A stretch of DNA of 64,000 nt, taken from NCBI RefSeq assembly GCF_042242105.1, contig NC_092035.1, forward strand, positions 2,868,083 to 2,932,082. The letters run 5' to 3'. Source of the DNA: Pempheris klunzingeri (taxonomy: Eukaryota > Chordata > Actinopteri > Acropomatiformes > Pempheridae). Numbering within the stretch: the first letter of the stretch is position 1; every line of letters starts with the position of its first letter. The notes beneath the pieces were generated by a model. That model worked only from the letters and a program-made list of their open reading frames with translations. It was not told where the DNA came from and ran no database searches. Position numbers and translations under genes: made by a program. This document shows positions 39,771 through 54,456 of this stretch, piece by piece.

Positions 39771-42700
39771 TCAGCTGTGCATGTAGGTCCTGCACGGGGA
39801 GTCTGGGTGGAAGTCATACTTGCTCAGGCTGGGAGGGTAGTAGGTGGTGGCGAACATATTGCTGGACGCCAGAGGGGAGGGGAAGTGGTTGCACGTCTCA
39901 TCGTTCACATGGAGATTGTTCTTGTTTAACGTCTGTGGAGTGGAGACATAAAGAGAGTTTTGTCTCGCTGTTTTTGTCTAATAAATGAGACAGTACCAAG
40001 AGTATAGTTACATAATGAAACAATGGAGCCAGCCCACCTTAAACTCCATGGGGATGTACTTCTCATTCTTTGGCGTGGCGTTGCCCTGCTTGTTGTAGGT
40101 CAGGTGGTTAGGTGTGCTGGGGTGGATGACTGCCGACTCCGCCGATGGTCGGTTCAGATGGTGGCAGTAAGAGTAGGCGAGCGCTGACAGCAACGCCGCT
40201 GCAAAGAAACTGGCCGAGCCCACAGCTACTAACTGGAACAACGTAAAGGCTGGGAAGAGAGAGGATGGAGGGAAGAAGGCAAAGAGAGAGGATGAGACAA
40301 ATGGAGGTGGCTAATTGTTGATGGTAAGGTTTGGACACGTAGTTATGATGATACATTTGCGGATTAGAGTCCATAGAGACCATAAATATAGTCTGTGTAG
40401 CAGGTGGTGTAAATCTTTGAGCTGGAATGAGGAAGATGTGATGGCTTTACAAGTGCTATACACCTGTGTAACAAGCCCAGAAGGAGGCCCTTAGAGGCTG
40501 AATTGAACTGAGAGGTTTTCCTTGTCTGGTTCCAGACCTCTGAATGGCTGCCAACATCAACAGATGTGATCACTGGCAGCTGTTTCACTTGTTGGAAACA
40601 ACCAATCAGGTTTGTGATCAAGATTAAGAAAGGGTGACATCAGCCAGAAAAAATGGCGTCAGGAAATTGACACAAACATGATAACAAGCTATACAGGTGT
40701 GTTGTAACGCAACTAACAGAGAAAATAACTCAAATAAATCAGCATATTTTGCGATTGAAGCGACGAACATTAATTTAATTGCTTCCAGCACCCGCAATTA
40801 CACCTTCTGTGTCAATTAAAATCCGATCAGACAGATACTTGGCCATGACTGATTGGTTAGAGCAACACTCCCAAATAACAAACAGCAAACATGTAGAGGA
40901 TAAAGCCTGATGAGGTGACAGTTATCAGACGATCAGACCATGTAGGGTTCACATTCAAGATTTTTACAGAGAAAGTCTGAAGCGGCGAGCTGAATGTGAG
41001 ATGTGACATAGTTGCTTGTGCTGATTTCACCCTACAGGATCATTTGCCCTGATTTTCCACACATCAACAGGCTCTCCCCCGTCAACGGGAATCACTGATG
41101 TGAACAGTTCAAAGACGTGATCAGAGAGTGATCGTGTGATCCAAAGTCTCAGTGAGTTCAGAGGGGATCAGTCTACTTCCTGATGTGTCTCCATCTTGTG
41201 GTGTTCAGAGGATGAAACACTGAAGGACCAGCGTCACAATCACTGCTGGAAATAAGCGAGCTAGATCATGGTATAAGACTCAGTAATGAAGTGGAAATGA
41301 CAGGCTTAAGGTTTTTCCTCTGGGGATCCTGAATGTGCTCAAACTTTCATGGCAATCAGTCTATTACATCATGTAATATTTTGCGTGCAAGAGTAAATGT
41401 GGCTGTAAACGTGGTATCAGATGGCAATGCCAAAGCAACATCAAAGCAATGGGAGTCAATCTCAGGATCGTGAATAAGCTTCCTCACAGTCTCGCTTTAT
41501 GGTGCACAAAGGTCACATGGCCTAAAAATGGGACCAGAAGAATACTGTGGAGAGCATGAACATCTTCAATGACTCTACGATTATGAAGAATGTCAGTGAT
41601 CTGGGGGCCGAGATGACTTGACCCGATGTCAGTGTCCGGCTTCTATCTAACCTTCTATCTAACCCATGCCCCAGGGCACAAGAGACACAGATCAGGTGAA
41701 GGAGACAGCCAACAACTTTGTGACTATAATAACTATGTTACATGTTCAGTGACTAAAATATATATCAAGCTGATGTAGATGTACCCAGGATGCAACAGGA
41801 CAGTGAGGAGATATACATACAGGAGGTATGTGTGGGCTGGGAATAATGTCTAATCATTTGGGGAGGCAGGATAGAGAGACATCACTTGTTTTCACTCACT
41901 TCCACAGCTCTGGTCCTCCTGTCCGGGTAAAATAACTGGAGCGAGACGGACAAAACAGAGAAAAAACATCAATATAATGAAGTAAAATCATTACGGCTTC
42001 AAAAGATCAAACAACAAAAATGACAAGAGCATTTCATTTCTCTCTAAGATTTCGTTGTTCTCCAGGCAGGCAGAATGCTGACATCTCCATTAATTCATCT
42101 TTTTAATTTCCACAGAGTGAACAAGTCAGCATTTACTCTGCGTGATTAAACTTTTGTTTGACGCCAACTGGATTTTCCAGCTTCTATCAGCAACAGCCTG
42201 CAGAAATATATCTACATGCAGCAATTTGCTAATAAGAGCATGTGCTTACCTGGCACCTCGTGAGGCTGGCATGGCCTGGACTGCGTGATGTTGCCCTGGC
42301 AGGGACTGGCCTCGGCCTCTTGGTCGTCGCCACAGCGACGAGTGCGATGCTGCAGACCCTCCTCATCACAGTCCCCCCACTCTGTCCATTCACTCCAACC
42401 TGATGAGCGCAGACACGAATGGACGGGAGAGTGAAACCCAAGAATTGATTGCATTGTGCTATTCTTTTTACTTTCCATGCAGGTTTTACCAAATCCAAAT
42501 GTATTTTTTAATCCAGTGTCAATAAGTATGTGTCCAACCATCTTTCAAAGACATTCTGTACAATAAACAAGCCTAGATAGAACATCACCATTTGTTAAAA
42601 TAAGAAATGTTGACAATGAAAATAGAAGCCTATAAATGCCTTCGCTGAGAAACGAATCGAAACACTTCAGAAGAAAGCCCCCAAAATGAAAAAGGGTGTT

Positions 42701-45700
42701 TAATCAGAATCAAACTGGATTATATGTCCATAAATCCATAAAGGCTGTGTAGGAAAAGGCTCAGGAACTGCAGAAGGCAGCAAGAAGTAGCTTCTTGTAC
42801 TGTGATATGTTGAAACAGCCAGTCACAGTGCAGCCTGTTAAAGTGTTAAATAGATGAGACCAATGGTTTTTCCACGTCTCTACACTTTATGTTGGGTCAA
42901 CGGTAAAAAATCTATTTTATTTTAAAAAATGTTCTGTTTATTTTCTGCATTTCAGTAGGTGCATGCTGGGATAACAACCAAACTGTTTGCCTTCTCAACC
43001 CAAATATTGATTCACCACTTGCTGTGTGGAGGAGATTTCCCATAAGCGTCCATACAAACACCATTATTTAATCTGGGGAGACAGCGTGGATCTATGGGGG
43101 GTGTTTAACAAAGCAAAACAGCAGATATATATATATAGTTATAAAACTAGTTATAAATTATAGTTAGAAATGTCAAATAATTCATCTACATCAAGAATAT
43201 TGACAATAATAATAATAGTTATTAGAATTACAGCTACTATGAGTACAATTTACACAATTTTGTTTTGTCTCAAATTTCTTTCTATGAAACAATGGCTACC
43301 TTCATACATGAAATGAATGAAAGGAAAAACCTTCCACAGTGCAGCTTCTAACACATGCTGTCATACCTTCACAGGCGTGGGTATTACAGAGCGCCTCCTC
43401 AGTGTGCAGGCCTATGCAGATGTCTCCTCCATTGGCCGGGGGCGGGCTGCTGCACGTCCGAGTCCGCTGGTAGTGTCCGCCCCCGCAGCTGGCTGAGCAG
43501 TGGGACCACGAGGACCAGCAGGACCAGGCTCCACTCACTGGAACACACATGCTTTATTCATGCAGCGTCCATATTCTGCTATTTCAACTCCACTGATAGC
43601 CAGAAGCTCTCCGTTACCTGGGCAGGGTTGAGTGTTGCAGTCCTGATACTCCACCGGGGATCCTACGCAGGCGCTGGGGTTGGTCCTGCCCTCTGCCGTT
43701 GAGCAGCTACGTTTCCGGGTTCGAAAGCCTCTAGAACACTGCTGAGAACAGCTGGACCACGTTTCCCACAATCCCCAGTGTACACCTTGGGGCTGGGACA
43801 GCGTTCGTCCACTTGTCTTCACTAAGTCTTCGACCAGAGCTGAAAACACACACAGTGTATCAGCTGTCTTTTTTTTTTTTTACTCCTTTTTCACACTGAC
43901 AGACTCAAAGAGAAGAATATATAAGTTGATCCCAGCATCTTTTGATCCACTCTGCTGAATGAGTGAATTGCTCGCACAAATCTAAACTTCTAAATCCTCT
44001 ACGGGAACCACAGGAAGGATTTCATCTTTTTATTGCCAAACTCAGCAGACAGACAGCCTGTTATGAAACATTAATTAGCGAGGTGTAATGTGGGTCACAT
44101 TGAAAAACCAAGTCGTTTTTTTTCCCATACACTCGCCACACACATCGGCAATCACACATTATTTACATATGAATGAGGAGTGCTTCCTAAGGCTTTCAAT
44201 GAGGCCAGAAATGTTTTTTTTTTTCTGCAGACAAGAGAACCAGAGCAGCTACAGGAAAGATGAAAAGAATGAAATGACATTTTCACCTCATTAGCTTTAT
44301 TTTAGAGTAAATACCAACACTGATATCTATTTTACATTCCATTGATATTTTTTGTACTAAACAGATTCCATGATGACAAAGAAAACACCTGCAGGTCTAT
44401 GAGTGACGGAGGAAGTGGACATGTGCTTCCCCACGACGGCTCAGTGTTTCATTAATCTGCTGATTGATGTCTACATACAGTTTGGCTTCATCCTGTCTTT
44501 GATGAGGCCAGCTGTGTTTATTGTGGCGAACTAGGAGCTCTGCCACCAGCAGCACTTTTTAAAGCCCAATCAGATACAGCTCTACTCTGCATACAGTTCA
44601 TTAGACTGACTGTACCAGCCTTAATTTTGATTTTATACTGGTCTACTCTAATCCGAATATAAATCCAAGCAATTTAAATCTAAAATTTGCCGCCCCATCC
44701 CCATGTTAAGGTGGCATCTGGCCACACCTACAGTCTGCCAGGTAATTACCACACCAGCTGTGTTTCCATGGTTATAATCTACAACACCTGCTGACAGCTG
44801 ACACATGGAAAACATGGCTACGAGAGCTGGGAAGCTTTCCAGTGCATGTATCCTGTTCATTCCCAGTACTCACAGTCAGTCTGGCAGGCTCCAGACCCGT
44901 CGTTGGGGCAGAATCGGGTCTCCAGCTTCTTCTTGCCCAGCTGGAGCTGCTGGGGGTCGGGGAGCAGCGCCCGGCAGGTGTACCGGATTCTCTGCTCTTG
45001 CCTTGACCCATCTTGGCTAACATTGACTGGCATCCAGGGGGTCCAGGGGGTGTTGCGGCGCACCTCAGGGCAGGCCTCCAGGTTACAGGCCTTAAACTCC
45101 TGGATGGAAGAAGCTTATCGCCGTTAATCATTATTACAGCAGATGAAATATCTAAACCTGTCTGTCTCTCCTGTTTCCAGGTGGGATGACATTGACATCC
45201 ATCCTTTTTGCTCCACTAGCCACTACTACTTATTGATCAGGGCTCTCTGAGGAAGGACGTAGATTCTTGGAGGGACACGTGCGGTACAACTTCTCAGTGA
45301 AGCTCAACACCAGCAGGTAGAAAGAAGCAGCAGCGTTACTCTACGACAGTCCAACAGAAATAATTGGCAAGGCCATTAATCTTTGATTTTGATAACTTTG
45401 ATAACTCAATGATCCATCCTCCAGCAAGTAAAGGCTTAAACATCCATTATTCTGAATAAAACATTTGATTGCTGCAGAGAAACATGAATGGGAAGTGGGA
45501 TTGCTTTAAATAAATAAAATTCTATTTCACATATTTAAACTAATTTATTCTGCTTGAAAAGGCCATGACTTATTAGTGTCAGTAGTAAAGAAACAGGACA
45601 GATGAAGAATAAGATTAAGATGTTCTTAGTCAGACAACTACTACTAAATATAATATCCCACAGCAGACTGTCTACTTTCATAAATCATGTGGACTGCTCA

Positions 45701-48700
45701 CTTGTTCAGTTTTCTTTATACTTAGAGCAGGCTGATATGTTTTAAACATAATTCTGACCATCTTAATATTGACTTTTTAAATACACAATGTGCTATAGTA
45801 CCGTAGAACATCCAGGACAGCTGTTGTCATTCTCACAAGTTCGGGTCCTGGAGTGGACCCCCCCTCCACATTCAGCACTGCAGTGAGCCCAGGGGCCCCA
45901 CGCTGTCCACGTCACAGGCAGAGGACAGGGCTTTTTCTCGTTGCACAGTCTGGAAGCACAGAGACAGTGATGTTCTAACTCTGTCATGTAACAATGATGC
46001 ACAGGGAGCCATATCGCTCCTCACCTCTCCTCTCGACCCTGGCCGACACAGATTCGGCCGCCATGCCGAGGTGAAGGGTTGTTACAGGACCGCTGCCTCA
46101 CTTCAAATCCGATACCACAGCTGCTGCTGCACTGGCCCCATGACGACCAGGGAGTCCAGCCGCCATTCCTGTGGAACAGAATGCGAGGCTGGAAATGTAA
46201 ATATCGTTACAAATGACTGAGTCCACGTGATTTACGGCACACGGGCTCCACTCTCTTCAGTCTTGTTGCAGTAATAGCAGCTGTTAAACGCTGAATGTTA
46301 AATGCAACTATCAAGGTGAGCAACATCCAGACTACGAGTCACTTATTTCACAATTAACTTGTTCAACAGACTACACAAATAACTTAATTGCCTTTCTAAC
46401 TTGTCCACTTTCAAACTGTTTATTAGTACATTATGCACTCTGTGGGTCTAATTAGCAAGCACAGATCCATCAAATACAATCACCTTGTGAACTTTAATCA
46501 TAAAAGAGTACAGTTGTACTGTTTTTTGATTTATTAGGGCAATCTGAAATAATGAAGGTTACTCTGTGCATGTCCTGTAACAGAGTTTATTCTAGTCTAG
46601 TCTGGTGTGGTTGTTTTCAAATGTCAGGATCAACATAATGAATGTACCTGGAACAGTTTGCCACCTGGATAGTCGGGCCCTTACATTCGACCCCACCGCA
46701 TCGGGCCACGGGTCCGTTACACGAGCGGGACCGACACACGCAGCTGCTGACGGAGCCCTCGCCGTCGTCGTGGTTGCACGGTTGCCACGGAGCCCAAGAA
46801 CCGAAACCGCCATCCTGTGTCAGGTTCCTCACCTCCAGAGAGGATTTAAGGGGGGCTTAAGGTCCACGCCAAATGCACATGAATAAGTCACCATTGCTAA
46901 ATGCACCAAATTGGTCTGAATCTACAGTTATTAAGTTATTTTTTCAACATTTCTACCTTTCATGAACTCTGACTTTTAAATATTGTGTATACACAGTGAG
47001 GACCAATACACCAGACTGGCTGTGCGTGGGTCTTACTGGGCACTCAGTGATGTTTTGGGTCCACTGGTTCATGTTGGAGCTCTCCTCGATGGTGGTGCAG
47101 CGCTTCTGTTTGTGATCCCAGCCACAGTAAGGGTCCCGAGCGTCCATGCAATGACTAACACGAGCACAGACAGTTAGTCAGATACTGGTTCTCTAGCAGT
47201 CTGCACATTGCTGCACGAAGTTAATAATCATAGTTTTCTCCACCACTATTCTGTTTCAAGTAGGACGGCTGCTACAGGGATTAAACAAAAAAATGTCCAT
47301 CATATAATATTTTGTAAGGTTGTCAATAAATTCTAGTACAAACTCATTAAACGCCTGCTTATGTAATGTCTGCTCTGCCAAAATATGGACTGACAGTTCA
47401 AAAGCAGTTTGTTTACAGGGAAAACAAGCTGAGCTCTTAACATAATCGTCTTTGTCAGCGTTTATTGTGGGCCTTTCAGACTTGGCCGCCCACGCGTGTT
47501 TGTCTCTTTAATGGCACCGAGTTCATAAATCTTTTTAAGTATTTTCAAGTTAAGTTAGCACATTTGCACACTCACCACCACCAGCAGCAAACCCTCAAAC
47601 TGAGCTGGCTCGCTGCAACTTTGACTAAATAAGCAACTGCAGATATTGGAAATTAATTTTCTGTACACTAAAATATTGACTCGATATCAAATAAACTTTT
47701 ATCTTGCTATATCTGCCATATTTAAATTGATCCTTGGCCACTGTCCCATTTATTTTTCAGAAAAATCTCAGTTTTGATGGTCTATTTAATCATACCGTTC
47801 AGTGGGATAGCTGGAGCAGCGCTCTAGTGGGATCTTCACCAGTCTGTCCTCGAGCCCAACAAACAAAGATCTGTCACTGTGGAGGATTTGCAGGCTCTTG
47901 ATTGGTCCTATTTGCCCTTCAGGGAGGATCCTGAGCTCCTCCAGGTAGCAACCCTGAAGGCTTTTATTGGTTGTGGAGAGAGTCTTTAGGATGGTGCCGT
48001 ATTCTGAAGGACAAAAGCAAAATAAAAATGTTAATTCTAAATCAGCAGTGCAATTCTTTTTTCTATTTTTGGCCAACTGCCTCAGCTCCTCTCTCCTCCT
48101 ACTCACCAGTGCCGATGTACATGACATGGTAGAGGGTGTCTCGGCCTTGCACAATGTCCACTACCAGCTTGGAGAAGCGCACGTTGTCCTGGGTGAGCAG
48201 AGGGTTGACGGTGACCGGCTGGACCACATCGTTCATGAGGAAGAGTCGCTGGGCGTCCTGGAGGCTCCGCTCCGTCAGGTTTCCCCCAGGGCCTCCCTCC
48301 TCCAGTGTGCCACACTGAGCAGCCGTGAAGGACATATTAGTGTCACGTGTTACGGTCAAACAAATGTCTGGTTTGGTTTTGCATATGCAGGAACATAGAG
48401 TGTTCATGAATGTTTCTAGTTACACCGGTGGCTGTGGCATTTTGTGCATGCATCAGGAACTTGGTATATTTGATGGAGCTGAGATGAACTAGAATTTTCT
48501 GTACTATACTACAATAAGCTCTCTGCTACTCGGCGCACCAAGATGAAATAGATGTCAGTCTTTTGAAAACTTCTTTACAAGCATTGGAGGGAAGGCTGGG
48601 AAATTGTGGAAGGACAAAACATTCTCACATCAATCAACAGCACGTTGTCAGAGAAAAGCAGCTATGTGAAATCTGTCTTTTGCCCGTGTTGTAAATGTGG

Positions 48701-51700
48701 GAGTTACCTGAAAATTGGGTATGGGGTTTGGGGTGGACAGCCAGGCTGTGCGTGGGTTCTCCTGGTAGCGAAAGGGTCCATTAAAGGTCTGGGTGATGGA
48801 GCTCAGATTGAAGGCGCAGACAGCAGAAGCTGATATACTGTTCCTGAATGGTGTAATCACAGTAAGATCTCAGTGAGAAAGAAAGCAAGAGTGAAAGAAA
48901 GTGAATGTCTCATAATCAACATGGCTGGAGTTCATTGCTTGTACAGAATTGTTGCTGTCACCAGTTTCATAGTATTGTCAAGTACTTGAAAATGACAAAA
49001 CACTAAATAGTGACTTAAAGGGTAAAGCACAGATAGAGATAAATATGCGTTCTTTCATTGTAGCTAGTGAAAATTTAGACACATGGCGCATGATTTGGAT
49101 TTTAGAGAGGGCATCTATCACTCACACATTAGTGGTGAAGATCCCATATATCAGGTCCTGCTCTGGCAAGTAAAAGGTGCTCTGCAGCTCGTTGAAGTAA
49201 AAGGGGATTTCTCCCGAGCGTGAGCAGTTGAGCCGGGCCTTCATGAAGGTGGTCCAGGTGTCCTCCAGAAGGAAGCGTCCACCCATGTCATTCTTACAAA
49301 CCCGGGCCACACGAGAGAACACCATCTTCCCACAGTCGTTTTCAACTGCAGTTTCTCTCAGGAAAAAGTAGGCGAAGCGACCGATCTCATAAACGGACAC
49401 AAAATGAGGCTCTGAAAGACATGTAGAAAAGAAAAGATATTGGGAAGATGATATCCACACACAAAGACATGGACCAAATCAGTGTGTTACTTTGTTCACC
49501 ATTGAGCCATTTGGAGTTGTACTGGGCAGTGCGCAGTGGTGGCATGTTCCCCAGGCTCCTGTAGATGACAGGGTCACGCCCTGAGAAGTCGATCACTGTA
49601 GCAGCATACAACTCGCCCCTCTGTGTTACCATAGCGGTGGAGTTGTGGCGCGGGTCGTACGGGCATCGGGCAACACCGTTCACTGTGTCCAACACCTGAC
49701 TGATGTTACTAATCTGGCAGACAGAAAAAGGGTGAAAACGCAGCTGAATTCACACCAAAGGCCAAATAATTAGACAGCAAAGAGAATCTGCTGCTTCTGT
49801 TTTAGTATTTGGCTTTGCACTGTGAGTTACACATGGAATACTGAACAAATAAGTACATTCCTTTAAAACTTTTAATTAATTTGTCAGGGCAGAATGATTC
49901 TTGAGTTATTCAAAGGCAGGTTATATAACTTAATTAGGAAACAGTTTTTGCAATCAAAAAAATCAATCAAAAAGTGTCACAGGCCTCTAATAAGCCACAT
50001 GTGAATTTTTTTCATGCAGTGGAAAATAAATTTCTATCATGTCTACATCTGCTCAAGATCCAAATGCATATAGAAGTCATTATGTTGCATGGATTTGATG
50101 GATAGCTTTAACAGTTTAACTTGCAGCCATGCAAATGAGAGCGTCAGTGCAACAAATCATTACGCTGCGATGGTGCATCTATCTAACAGTATATCAATAG
50201 TGCACTTCTAACTATTTTCTGGCATTCTGAAGTCCGTCGCTGACCAAGAGAAAAATATTTCTATTCCTTTTATTTTGAAAGAATCTATGACAACTATTTC
50301 TGTATGCTTTACATTTCTACTGACAGTTTTCACAGGAAACAAACATGTTTTAGCTTCAGGAATGTGTTTTCCTTCTTCATGGTTTGCAATAATTTCTACT
50401 ACAGTACAAAAATCTACTTGGAGAGGCTTCAAAATGACTTTTGGGACTCTGTGGTGATTGAGTTGTAAGTTGTAAATGATCAATTCTAAACATATGGTGG
50501 CTCAAACCTGATCTAGCTGGTACCTTGCTTCATCACATCTCATGATAAACGGTTGTACCAACCTGCCTGGTTATGCAGACAGGGGTGAAAGCGTTGGTCC
50601 CGCACGTGAAGAGCATCTTCCCACTTATCAGCAAAACCCGGATGTAGTTTTGACACTCTTCCTGCAGACGAAAACACACCAACGGCTCATGAGAATCGCC
50701 TGTCGTTAATAAAACGTGAAGAGCCTTTTCAGTTGAATAGAGCACTACCTTAGATTTCCCTTTGCTCTGGCATGAACGCTTTGTGTCTTCATCAGGCGCC
50801 CATTCTGTTGCCTGGACGAGCAAAAGAATAAATATTCTGGTTTAGAGAATTTGCTTTGTTTACAACCAAAATGAATATTAACAGCACCTCAGCATAGCCA
50901 GGAGTTTAAATGTAACAAGTAAATAAGAAAACACACATGGAACATTTTAGGAAAAATGTTGCTGAGAATTATATGAGAATACAATAATTTCCAATAATTT
51001 TCAGGCCAAAGCATTTATAAAATACATACTTTCTCTATTTGTCAAACTTTAATCATACAGTCATTTAAAACATTAAATGATTAAATGATTTTAAAAAATC
51101 TACTATTTTAAAAATATGTATTAACTATTAATGATTGTATTAAATAAGAGTTTTATAAATTTGAATGCATTTTACATTTTCCTTAGTGAGCTCTCTCTAA
51201 CATATTCTCCTGGCTTGGTTAGCTTTACCTGAATGAGCGAGGCGTTGCTCAAACTCAGTCTGAAGAGAAAGTTTCTGTGAAAGAGATTTATTATGTTCAG
51301 TGCTAAAACTTTATCAGCACTGTACACAGTACATTGGCAACCTACGCAGACACGCAGTGTAATTATTTGTCACCTCGCTCCAACGACGAGCTGGTTTCTG
51401 CTCAGGTCCAGGGCCAGCTGGGAAAAATCCCTCACTCCTGGATGGGTGAACTCTGACAACCACGGCCTCAACGCTGGAGAGGGAAAAAGAGGAGTGAGTG
51501 CATGCGTATACTATGAAGGGAGGAAGAGTGTAAGGATAAGTGCAGAAATAGAAGAAGAAGAAGAGAAGCATTGTATGCATGGGAATCCTTCCCCACCAAA
51601 CGGTACCTGGTTCACATCTCCAGCCTCTGTTAACCCCTATGAGTTTTTACTAATGTGCCACATTTCTCTCCAGTGAATCACCTGATTCACCTCCACAACC

Positions 51701-51933
51701 TCCCCTGAGCAATTCGACCAATTTGCCCCCCACCCCACACGATCGATGTTGAATGAATGAATGGATGCAGCGGGATTAATGTGCTCACCTTGGTAGGACA
51801 CAACAGGATGTTCCTTTCTATTACAGTCTGCTGGTTTGATGTGAGGCAGCTGAGACAGACACACAGAGGAACAGATGACAAGCACCAGGCCCCAGGGGGA
51901 GATGGCCCACGCCCCCCACCCTGACGTAACCAT
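39771..51933 (-). CDS. sema5b: Semaphorin-5B
   Basis: Type I transmembrane guidance protein of class 5 semaphorins, which signals through plexin-type receptors in axon pathfinding. Twenty-one coding exons: 51933-51789, 51473-51374, 51274-51229, 50811-50749, 50661-50563, 49713-49500, 49411-49126, 48843-48708, 48314-48107, 48003-47796, 47154-47037, 46832-46648, 46168-46025, 45949-45802, 45099-44874, 43839-43618, 43537-43367, 42399-42250, 41935-41900, 40249-40038, 39932-39771. The frame closes at 1092 aa. It has a signal peptide ([20 protein letters not shown]), a sema domain to about residue 500 ([31 protein letters not shown]) and a PSI domain at 502-541 (ARDPYCGWD). Seven thrombospondin type-1-like units at 541-956, a TM helix near 973-996 and a tail of about 96 residues follow. 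[24 protein letters not shown] and [10 protein letters not shown] favour 5B over 5A. The fish a/b copy is not resolved. Confidence 0.95.
41900..41935 (-). CDS. sema5b: 36-nt juxtamembrane micro-exon of sema5b
   Basis: The exon lies between a GCTCCAG acceptor and a GTGAGTG donor and encodes (V)[11 protein letters not shown], the stalk between the last thrombospondin-like unit and the membrane helix. Its phase fits both neighbours (1 and 1), so skipping would remove 12 residues without a frameshift. The human protein has a similar stalk sequence (ILP..., then C-x-G before the helix), supporting the call. Confidence 0.85.
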
Positions 51934-51977
51934 AGTTACAACCACATCCAGTCTTCTATCAGGTCCTCAGGAAACAC
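51934..51977 (-). other. sema5b: 5'UTR part of the first sema5b coding exon
   Basis: Upstream of the chosen ATG (51933) the leader runs 44 nt to a good acceptor, GATTCCTCCGTTCCAACAG. This shows that at least one noncoding exon lies further upstream. An upstream GTG codon in frame at 51945 is not needed as a start, because the ATG at 51933 directly precedes the signal peptide. Confidence 0.65.
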
Positions 51978-53589
51978 CTGTTGGAACGGAGGAATCGTCT
52001 GTCAATTTCAGCACATGACCAACAAGAATCCAACAATCCCCTAAAGGTTAAGAAAAACCTCCAGAAAGTGTTCCATGTTTATGGAGATCTCTTTTGATCC
52101 AAAAACGTCTGAATTAGACTCCACACCGTTTTACATTTGCATACTCTTCATTGCTCCGTGTCCGCCTATCCTTCCATCTAAATTAGCTTTGCCGTCCCCA
52201 CAGCCCAGCGGTCCTTGTGCTGGCTCTGTCTGCCTGCTCTGGGTGTCCAGCCCCTCAGTGTCAGCAGGACTCGGTCATGGCTAATTCACCTCAAAAGGCC
52301 GGAGCCGCCAATCTCTCTAATGCCGACTCTCAAACCAAGGGTGCCATCAACGGGGATCTTTATGACTGAGGAGATCCATTCAAAGATGAGCTTGGGCCCG
52401 GAGCCAAAGCGGGGGCTGTGAACTCTGAGCTGTGAGCCACATGAAGGGTTTTTGTGTCAACATCAAAATCCATTTATGAATATCAAAGCTGCTCAAAAAT
52501 GATCTGATCTGACCTTTTACATCAAATCTAACGTCTATGTAAAAGGACCATTAGAGTGCTCATTCTCCTAGCGGGGAGAGAAAGATCATTTTCATTTCAT
52601 TTCATTCACTTCTATCTCCTTACTTATTTTCCTTTGGAAAATTTGGTCATGATGTCACAGAACCAGCTGAGAAAGAAAATCTGTGAAGTTCCCCCAGTGA
52701 AGCCGAATAAATCCAATAACAAGGAGAACCAATGAAAAACAGCTCAAATGTGCCTCGTTTCTAAATTACTGTAAAAAAAAGACTAATGTCCTTCTTAAAC
52801 CTCCTTAAACTGGTTTTGCTGCAGCTGCTACATGCTTTGGTGAATGTCTGTCTGTCTACCGCTCACCAGGAGGACTGAATGTGTGTGGAGGCAGAGGTTT
52901 TTCAGCCTGCTGGGTCTAACATTGCTGCTTAATGAAGCGACAGGAACAGAGCCTCCACCGCTGGCCTCACTTTTGTTATGTGGCAATGCTCCTCTCACTG
53001 TGCAAAGGCTGGCCAGGGAGAGACCCAGTGTTCTGGGCATTTGTCTATTCAGTACAACGAGGGGGAGCAGCAGCAGACGTCAGTTAGATTCTTCAGGGGC
53101 AACAAGAAATGTAGGAACGCAGATTCTCGGCTCTGTGATCAGCATTTGCCCAAGACTGTAGCGCTCTTCCAATTACCACATTACCATAGAAAAATGCCCA
53201 ACCTTCTTTAACCTGGTTAGTTAGGAAACCATGAATATAGTTTAAGAATTTAAACAAGCATCGAACATTGTCTTTATTGTGAGGACAGCTCCCTTATTTG
53301 GTTTTTCACCTTGAATAAAGACCTCAAAACCTTTCGGCAAATTAACACCCAGAAAGAGCAAATGTTTGGTAGTTTTGCTTCCTAAATATCTTTTAATCTA
53401 TTAATTGCATCAACACTAGAGTGACCAAGTGGCGCTTGAGTGATCAGGTTTTTGGGTACATTCGGATCAGCACATTTGCTGCCAAAGCATTTTAGATTTA
53501 GGGGTGGAAACTAAGTAGGAAGTCGAGCCTACAAGCACATCTGAACATCCCTTCATTCATAAAGCTGCCTGGGCTGGAAAAACACCGTA

Positions 53590-53735
53590 ACAACCGGTGA
53601 AGAGATTAGAAACACAGAGTCTCCGATTCATGTGACCTGTATGTGTTTGGACCGTGGGAGGAAAAACCACAGGAACAGGGAGTGAACATGTGACCTCCAC
53701 ACAGAGAGGAAGATTATAACCCTCTCACTGAGTTT
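53590..53735 (-). repeat. Diverged V-SINE/Mermaid-like copy
   Basis: In reverse complement the segment reads CTCTGTGTGGAGGTCACATG, TTCACTCCCTGTTCC, then TTTTTCCTCCCACGGTCC and AAACACATACAGGTCACATG. This matches the central body of the common fish SINE also seen at 1.5-1.8 kb. No intact tRNA head was found. Confidence 0.6.
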
Positions 53736-54456
53736 ACTGCTGAGGTTTAAGGCGCCTAAAGTTTAAAGCTTCTCTTTAACAATAAACCAGAAAAATGAGT
53801 CCTATCAGTGCATCTCTTAGCATCTATTGCAGCTCTGCTTGCCTTGCGTCTCCTCTCAAGGCTCACGTGTTTCTGAAAGCTCACCCAAACATCACGTGGG
53901 AGCCTTCACCTTGCTCAGAGAAAGCACAGACTCTGCATAACTAAAACCGCCGGTGTGTCAGCTGAAAGACAGCAGCGGTGTTATTGTTGTTGTCAGAGAT
54001 ACGCAGGCCGGCGGGCTAAAATGAAAGATTAGAATTTGCCTTTAAGTCATTAAATGTGCACCTGTTCTGGGGAAGGGTCTGTTCTCCATCAGCCTCCTGA
54101 GATTCAAACCAACCCTGCAACAAAAACAGCTCACTGCTAAATCCTTCTGGAACATTTTTGCCCATGTATGGGAAGCTCACCTGCCCTCTCATTTGACTTT
54201 GACAGTTATAACTAGCACTTGATTTGTTGCAATAGTTTCGGTTCAAATTCGCCAAGGCCTGCGTGGTGAAAAGGCTAAAATATACACACTTTCATTACAG
54301 CCAGCCAGTAGAGGTTATTAAACTGACTTTATTATTCCTAATTATCCAGATGATAGCTCAGCCAATACTGGATTTTTGATGTTGAAATGTGAGAATTAAA
54401 AAAATCCAATAATATAATATAATATAATATAATAATTATATATATATATATATATA

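Noticed and set aside
42229..42498. Alternative minus-strand frame over the seventh thrombospondin exon
   Set aside because: It overlaps the true exon (42399-42250) in the wrong phase. The correct phase gives [10 protein letters not shown] and the expected Cys pattern.
48103..48315. 70-codon minus-strand frame inside the sema exon
   Set aside because: It is a shadow frame of the sema-domain exon 48314-48107, whose correct phase reads [17 protein letters not shown].
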